A stretch of 9,512 nt of DNA from JBGTBQ01 sp041749275. Lineage in GTDB: Bacteria > Acidobacteriota > Blastocatellia > Pyrinomonadales > Pyrinomonadaceae. Below the pieces are notes generated by a model that was not told the origin of the DNA, ran no database searches, and saw nothing but the letters and a program-made list of their open reading frames with translations. The position numbers and the translations under genes were made by a program. Positions 5,781 to 9,512 of this stretch are shown one piece after another. The DNA is taken from NCBI GenBank assembly GCA_041749275.1, contig JBGTBQ010000036.1, forward strand, positions 1 to 9,512, given 5' to 3'. Position 1 is the stretch's first letter. Each line of letters opens with the position of its first letter.

Positions 5781-6788
5781 ATGCGTGTGTTGCTGGTAGA
5801 AGACGAAGAGCGGATGGCGCGTTTTATCGCGCGCGGATTACGCGAGGCAGCTTACGCGGTAGACGTGGCTGCGAACGGTGAAGAAGCTCTCTACCAAGCC
5901 GCGATCAACACCTACGACTCCATCATTCTCGACGTGATGATCCCCGAAAAGGACGGCTTTGAAGTTTGCCGCGAGCTGCGTTCAGCGGGTCAGCGCGTGC
6001 CCGTCCTGATGCTGACGGCGCGGGACGCGGTTGAAGACCGCATCACCGGGTTGGACACCGGAGCGGACGATTATCTGACGAAGCCGTTTGAATTCGGCGA
6101 ACTTTTGGCGCGGCTCCGTGCGCTTCTGCGGCGCGGCGGCGAGGTGCGCGACCCGAAGATCATGGTCGCGGATTTGACGATTGACACGCGCGGTCAAACC
6201 GTGACGCGTGAGGGTAAGAAGATCGAGTTGACGACGAAAGTCGAAGATCTGTTTACGCTGGCCCGCGCCGACGCCGGGCAACACATACTCAATCCGGGGG
6301 ATTTTTACCTCGATGAACTGGCGGGCGAAGTCGTGCGCTCCGTCCGCACGCTCGTCGCCGAATGTGGTCTGTCTGTGCGCTTGGATGCGACCGGCGAGAT
6401 GCCGTTTCGCGGCGACGAAGTCTTGCTGCGGCGGCTGCTCTTGAATCTGCTCGACAACGCGATCAAGCACACTCCGGCGAATGGTTCGATCACCGTGACC
6501 TGCGAACGCCGTCACGAAAATTACGTGCTGACCGTCGCCGACACCGGAGGCGGCATCCCCGTCGCGGCACAGCCGCACATCTTCGACCGCTTCTTCCGGG
6601 CGGATAAAGCGCGCACGCGCACCGCCGCCAACGACGAAAATCACACCGCGAGCGGCGCCGGACTCGGACTGGCAATCGCGCAATGGATCGCCGAAGCGCA
6701 CCAAGGCACGCTCGTCCTCTTGCGTTCCGATTCATCGGGCACAATCTTTCAGTTGAAGCTTCCCGTCGCTGTCTCGTCTGAGGTGTAA
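5781..6788 (+). CDS. Fused OmpR-type receiver and histidine-kinase ATPase domain (internal-deletion hybrid)
   Basis: The single 335-residue frame joins two proteins that are normally separate. Residues 1-118 are a complete receiver: E7/D8, phosphoacceptor D51 in LDVMIPEKDG, T79, and K101 in LTKPFEFGELLARLRALLRR. Residues 123-153 are only the N-terminal beta-sheet of an OmpR winged-helix domain, ending IELTTK where KEF..L normally continues. At residue 154 the sequence becomes VEDLFTLARADAGQ, the end of a kinase dimerisation domain. An HATPase domain follows with N box (LLNLLDNAIKH, 220-230), G1 (DTGGGIP, 254-260), F box (FDRFFRADK, 268-276) and G2 (GAGLGLAIA, 292-300). The DNA-binding helices, sensor, membrane segments, HAMP and phosphorylatable His are missing. 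It heads an efflux locus of the CzcRS/CusRS type. It is probably a deletion product, and regulatory function is doubtful. Confidence 0.88.
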   Translation: MRVLLVEDEERMARFIARGLREAAYAVDVAANGEEALYQAAINTYDSIILDVMIPEKDGFEVCRELRSAGQRVPVLMLTARDAVEDRITGLDTGADDYLTKPFEFGELLARLRALLRRGGEVRDPKIMVADLTIDTRGQTVTREGKKIELTTKVEDLFTLARADAGQHILNPGDFYLDELAGEVVRSVRTLVAECGLSVRLDATGEMPFRGDEVLLRRLLLNLLDNAIKHTPANGSITVTCERRHENYVLTVADTGGGIPVAAQPHIFDRFFRADKARTRTAANDENHTASGAGLGLAIAQWIAEAHQGTLVLLRSDSSGTIFQLKLPVAVSSEV

Positions 6789-6950
6789 CCAACTCCACGA
6801 TGCGGCGCTACCCGCGTTGAAACTTCCATCCACTTTCCGCTGTTAATCCTGCATTTATCTCCGGCTCTGTAAATTACGGGCAACTTGAACCGCGCGAATT
6901 GTTTGAGGAAGTAGCGGCAGGTTACACGCGGTCGCCGGACACTAACCAAA
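6789..6950 (+). promoter_or_regulatory. Upstream region of the efflux operon, weak promoter candidate
   Basis: The gap between the fused regulator and the PepSY gene starts with no visible terminator. TTGAAA at 6817-6822 is followed 18-20 bases later by TGTTAAT (6841-6847), a possible weak promoter. I find no other strong site. The gap suggests that the efflux genes can be transcribed separately from the regulator gene. Confidence 0.25.
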
Positions 6951-6996
6951 CGGCATGGGCAGCGGCGATGGCTCAAGGCTTTCGCTGCCCATGCCG
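6951..6996 (+). promoter_or_regulatory. Perfect 14-bp inverted repeat in the leader of the PepSY-TolC operon
   Basis: CGGCATGGGCAGCG (6951-6964) pairs exactly with CGCTGCCCATGCCG (6983-6996) across an 18-base loop. It ends 7 bases before the AAGGAGA ribosome site (7004-7010). There is no T run after it, so it is not a standard terminator. It could be an mRNA hairpin that affects translation or stability, or a binding site for a dimeric regulator. Symmetry is certain, role inferred. Confidence 0.7.
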
Positions 6997-7016
6997 ACCT
7001 GTTAAGGAGAAAGAAT

Positions 7017-7472
7017 ATGAAACGCAATCGCACAATCATCGGTTTCGCCGTCATCTTCACGCTGTTGACGTGTGTCGCCGCCGGTTTAATGGCGCAGAAC
7101 TATCGCCAGTCGCACCCGGCCAAGAAGTCGCGGGAACACGGCGAGCATGGACGCGCGCGGGACAAGAAAGAAGCTCAGGAGGCGCTCAAACGAGAAGCGC
7201 GCATCACGCTGGAGCAGGCGCGCGCCATCGCACTCCAACGCGAGGCCGGCTCAGTCGAAAGCGAAGAGTTAGAGCGTGAGCACGGCAAGCTCGTCTATTC
7301 CTTCGACATCCGCAACGCGCGCGGCACGATTACGGAAGTTCAAGTCAGCGCGCTCGACAACAGCATCGTCGCCGTCGAAGAAGAAACGGCGGCGCAGGAA
7401 GCCGCCGAACGCGCCGCAGACAAACGCCAACACAGACGCTACACGCGCAATAAACGGCACGAGCAAAGATGA
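7017..7472 (+). CDS. PepSY-domain protein, exported or membrane-anchored
   Basis: The 151-residue protein has an N-terminal hydrophobic segment (about 7-26, KRNRT before it, then GLMAQN) that is either a signal peptide or an anchor. A basic, His-containing linker follows (33-51, HPAKKSREHGEHGRARDKK). A PepSY domain covers about 61-123: ITLEQARAIALQR, the glutamate-rich turn, LVYSFDIRN and ITEVQVSALDNSIVAVEEE, the usual helix followed by strands. The C terminus (124-151) is highly charged, ending in Arg/Lys/His. PepSY domains are small periplasmic modules found near proteases and metal-related sensor systems; direct roles are mostly unknown. A strong AAGGAGA site lies 6 bases before the ATG. 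The stop overlaps the next start by ATGA, so translation of the TolC-type gene is probably coupled to this one. Confidence 0.85.
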   Translation: MKRNRTIIGFAVIFTLLTCVAAGLMAQNYRQSHPAKKSREHGEHGRARDKKEAQEALKREARITLEQARAIALQREAGSVESEELEREHGKLVYSFDIRNARGTITEVQVSALDNSIVAVEEETAAQEAAERAADKRQHRRYTRNKRHEQR

Positions 7473-8842
7473 AGTGGACATCTTTGCTGCGCGCCCTCAT
7501 CGCTGCTGCGTTGATACTAGCGGCGATGAGCGGCGCGCTCGCTCAAGAATCACCAACACCCGTTTCGCCTCCCGCGCCGACACCAACGCCGGTCGCTGTA
7601 ACAGCCACCCCGCTGTCGCTTAATGAAGCGGTGCGGCTCGCGCTCAATCAGGCATCGGCGTTTCAGCAATCCGGCTTCAACGAACGGATTGCGGCGGAAG
7701 ACGTGCGCCAAGCCCGCGCCGCGTTTCTGCCGCGCGTCTCAGCCGCGCCGTCGCTCATCGCTACCAGTCCCGCGCTCGGCGGCAATCTCCCGCATATTCC
7801 GCGCCCGCCGTCTTTCATCGGTGCGAACGCGATCACGGAATATCAGGGACTCGTCAATGTGTCGGGCGAACTAGATATCGCCGGACGTTTGCGCGCCGCG
7901 CTGCGGCGCAATCAGGCGTTGCTCGAAGCTGCACGCGCTGGAACCGCCGTCGCGCGGCGCGCTTTGATTCTCGGCGTCGAAGATGCTTACCACAATCTCT
8001 CGCTCGCCGCCGAGCGTCGTCGCGCGGCGGCACAGAGCCTCGCCGCCGCCGAAGAGTTTGAGCGCATCACCGTTTTGTTGTTGAGCGGCGGCGAGGTCGC
8101 GCCGCTAGACGCGACGCGGGCGCGACTGCAAACCACGACGCGACGCGACGAACTCGAACAAGCGCGCGTGGCGGAAGCGGCGGCTGCCGACGCGCTCCGG
8201 GTCTTGATCGGCTACGGGTTCACGCGAGCCGTGACGACGACTGACTTGATGCTCTCCATGCCCGAAGCGGGCGAGATCGAAGGCTACACGGCGGAGGCCA
8301 TCGCCGCGCGACCGGAGTTCGCCCAGTTCGCCGCTGAACGACGCGCGGCGGAGCAGGACGTAAGCATCGCCCGCGCCGAGCGCCGCCCGCAAGTCACCTA
8401 CTCGATTAGCGGCGGCTTCGTCACGGACTCACTTCGCCCGTCCCCAATCGGCACGCACACGGGCGCGTCGGCGACTGTCGGCGTGGCGATACCCTTGTTC
8501 GATGGCGGCGCGAGCCGCAGCCGCGAGCGTCAGGCGCGTCTGCGCGAGGAAGCCGCCGAATCCGCGCGCACACTCGCCGCGCGGACTTTCGCGCAGGAGT
8601 TCTACACGGCGCGCGCGCAAGCCCTCGCCGCCGTCACGCGCATCCGGCTCGCCAGCTCAGGGATTATGGATGCGGAGAGCAACGTCAAAGCCTCCATCGC
8701 ACGCTACCGCGCGGGCGAAGCCTCGATCATCGAAGTCACCGACGCGCAAAACGCGCTCATCGCGCAGCGCAGCGCTCTCTCTCAAGCCACCTTCGATTAC
8801 CAAACGGCGCGCTCCAGACTCCGGCGGGCGACCGGACAATGA
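7469..8842 (+). CDS. TolC-family outer-membrane efflux channel
   Basis: The 457-residue length is normal for the family. A signal peptide spans 1-25 (MKWTSLLRA, hydrophobic core, SGALAQ). A Pro/Thr-rich stretch (27-47) follows. Two outer-membrane efflux repeats come next: the first starts LSLNEAVRLALNQ (49-61) with QARAAFLPRVS, and the second starts around YTAEAIAARPEF (273-284) with AERRPQVTYSISGG, VAIPLFDGGASRSR (339-352) and YRAGEASIIEVTDAQNALI (413-431), all hallmark segments. Trimers of such proteins form the outer-membrane duct of tripartite pumps. The start codon overlaps the PepSY stop, and no independent ribosome site of any strength is seen. The substrate cannot be told from the sequence; the gene order fits RND metal or drug exporters. 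Confidence 0.95.
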   Translation: MKWTSLLRALIAAALILAAMSGALAQESPTPVSPPAPTPTPVAVTATPLSLNEAVRLALNQASAFQQSGFNERIAAEDVRQARAAFLPRVSAAPSLIATSPALGGNLPHIPRPPSFIGANAITEYQGLVNVSGELDIAGRLRAALRRNQALLEAARAGTAVARRALILGVEDAYHNLSLAAERRRAAAQSLAAAEEFERITVLLLSGGEVAPLDATRARLQTTTRRDELEQARVAEAAAADALRVLIGYGFTRAVTTTDLMLSMPEAGEIEGYTAEAIAARPEFAQFAAERRAAEQDVSIARAERRPQVTYSISGGFVTDSLRPSPIGTHTGASATVGVAIPLFDGGASRSRERQARLREEAAESARTLAARTFAQEFYTARAQALAAVTRIRLASSGIMDAESNVKASIARYRAGEASIIEVTDAQNALIAQRSALSQATFDYQTARSRLRRATGQ

Positions 8843-8876
8843 TGAGCGAACGAAGCGCAACCGAAAAACAGTAGCC

Positions 8877-9512
8877 ATGCAGCACGATGAACAACGCGCC
8901 CGAGAGCAACCACGCGCGGATGAAAAGACAGCGGAGAGCATTCCGACCACTCACTCTCTGGAGAAGGAGCGGGCGGACGCCACGCCACTCGGACAAAGTG
9001 AAGATGTGATTGATGAAGAAAGGGAGGCGCATTTCGAGGACGACGAGGGGCTTGCAGCGCGGCGCGCAAGGAGTAAACAACGAAGAAACATCGCCGTCGC
9101 GGTGGTCGCGCTCGCCGCGCTACTGCTCGTCGTTTACTGGTACTTCTTTTCGTCGAAGCCGGCGACAGAGCAAGCGACTAACGACGCGGAGATAGTCGTC
9201 AGCGTCCGCACCGCGCAGGCGCAACGGCAGCCGATAGCGGCGGAAGTCTCCGCCGTCGGCACGATCTTTCCACGCGAGCAAGCGGTGGTGAGCGCGAGCG
9301 TGGGTGGGCGCATCAATCAAATGCGGCTGCTGAAAAACCAAGTCGTGCGGCGGGGCGAGGTCATTGCCGTGCTTGACGCGCGCGACCTCGAAGCACAACG
9401 CCGAGAAGCCGTCGCCGCGCTCCGCGAGGCGCAGTTGAACGCGCAGGCGACGCGCGCCTCGAACATTCCGCAGACGGAAGCCGCCGCCGAGCGCGACTTG
9501 CGAGACGCCCGC
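8877..9512 (+). CDS. RND-type periplasmic adaptor (HlyD/AcrA family), partial at right edge
   Basis: The frame is open from ATG 8877 to the last base, giving 212 residues with no stop. Residues 1-70 are a long, very acidic and then basic stretch without known domains. One membrane helix follows at about 71-91 (NIAVAVVALAALLLVVYWYF). The adaptor proper begins at about 105: IVVSVRTAQAQRQPIAAEVS, then the lipoyl-like half VVSASVGGRINQMRLLKNQVVRRGEVIAVLD (137-167) and the start of the alpha-helical hairpin (LEAQRREAVAALREAQL). It would link the TolC-type channel to an inner-membrane RND pump whose gene should lie to the right. The gap of 34 bases after the TolC gene indicates one operon. The start is uncertain: no strong ribosome site precedes 8877, and the next in-frame candidate is GTG 9006. 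Confidence 0.88.
   Translation, partial: MQHDEQRAREQPRADEKTAESIPTTHSLEKERADATPLGQSEDVIDEEREAHFEDDEGLAARRARSKQRRNIAVAVVALAALLLVVYWYFFSSKPATEQATNDAEIVVSVRTAQAQRQPIAAEVSAVGTIFPREQAVVSASVGGRINQMRLLKNQVVRRGEVIAVLDARDLEAQRREAVAALREAQLNAQATRASNIPQTEAAAERDLRDAR

Noticed and set aside
8842..8874. Ten-codon mini-ORF overlapping the TolC-gene stop (ATG at 8842, stop TAG)
   Set aside because: It is too short and out of frame with the adaptor. It might only help reinitiation, and nothing else supports it.

Overview
This is a GC-rich bacterial window with nine protein genes: eight complete, one cut by the right edge. One gene is on the minus strand (83-433) and the rest are on the plus strand. Signal peptides, a TolC-type outer-membrane channel and an RND adaptor point to a diderm. 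Codon use, the many zinc-ribbon and degenerate receiver proteins, a DUF6599-like secreted protein and environmental-type palindromic repeats suggest Acidobacteriota, perhaps class Blastocatellia. That placement is inference, not proof.

Left part (1-1660). The window opens with a perfect 60-bp palindrome. A small secreted peptidoglycan-binding-domain protein (minus) and a secreted lytic transglycosylase (plus) diverge from a 368-bp intergenic region. Both are cell-wall proteins. The transglycosylase gene ends in a clear intrinsic terminator at 1624-1660.

Middle part (1757-5263). A 479-residue protein looks like receiver / GGDEF-like / receiver, with all three domains degenerate at signature positions. 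Nine bases later comes a membrane protein with an N-terminal zinc ribbon and a bacterial PH-like domain. A secreted, C-terminally anchored protein of unknown function follows, best started at a GTG at 4058.

Repeat region (5264-5780). This gene-free stretch holds a 198-bp MITE-like element with 19-bp imperfect terminal inverted repeats. The element carries four copies of a small hairpin repeat, two in each orientation, whose stems show a compensatory base change. A second element is a pair of 29-bp perfect inverted arms, each able to fold on itself. It ends 36 bp before the next gene.

Right part (5781-9512). This resembles a metal or drug RND-efflux locus: regulator, PepSY protein, TolC-family channel and periplasmic adaptor. 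The pump gene would be expected just beyond the edge. The regulator is the most striking object in the window. It is one open frame in which a complete OmpR-type receiver and the first part of its DNA-binding domain run directly into the C-terminal part of a histidine kinase. The HTH, the kinase sensor and membrane segments and the phosphorylatable histidine are all missing. The simplest reading is an in-frame deletion that fused an adjacent response-regulator/sensor-kinase pair. A conserved novel architecture or an assembly error are the alternatives.
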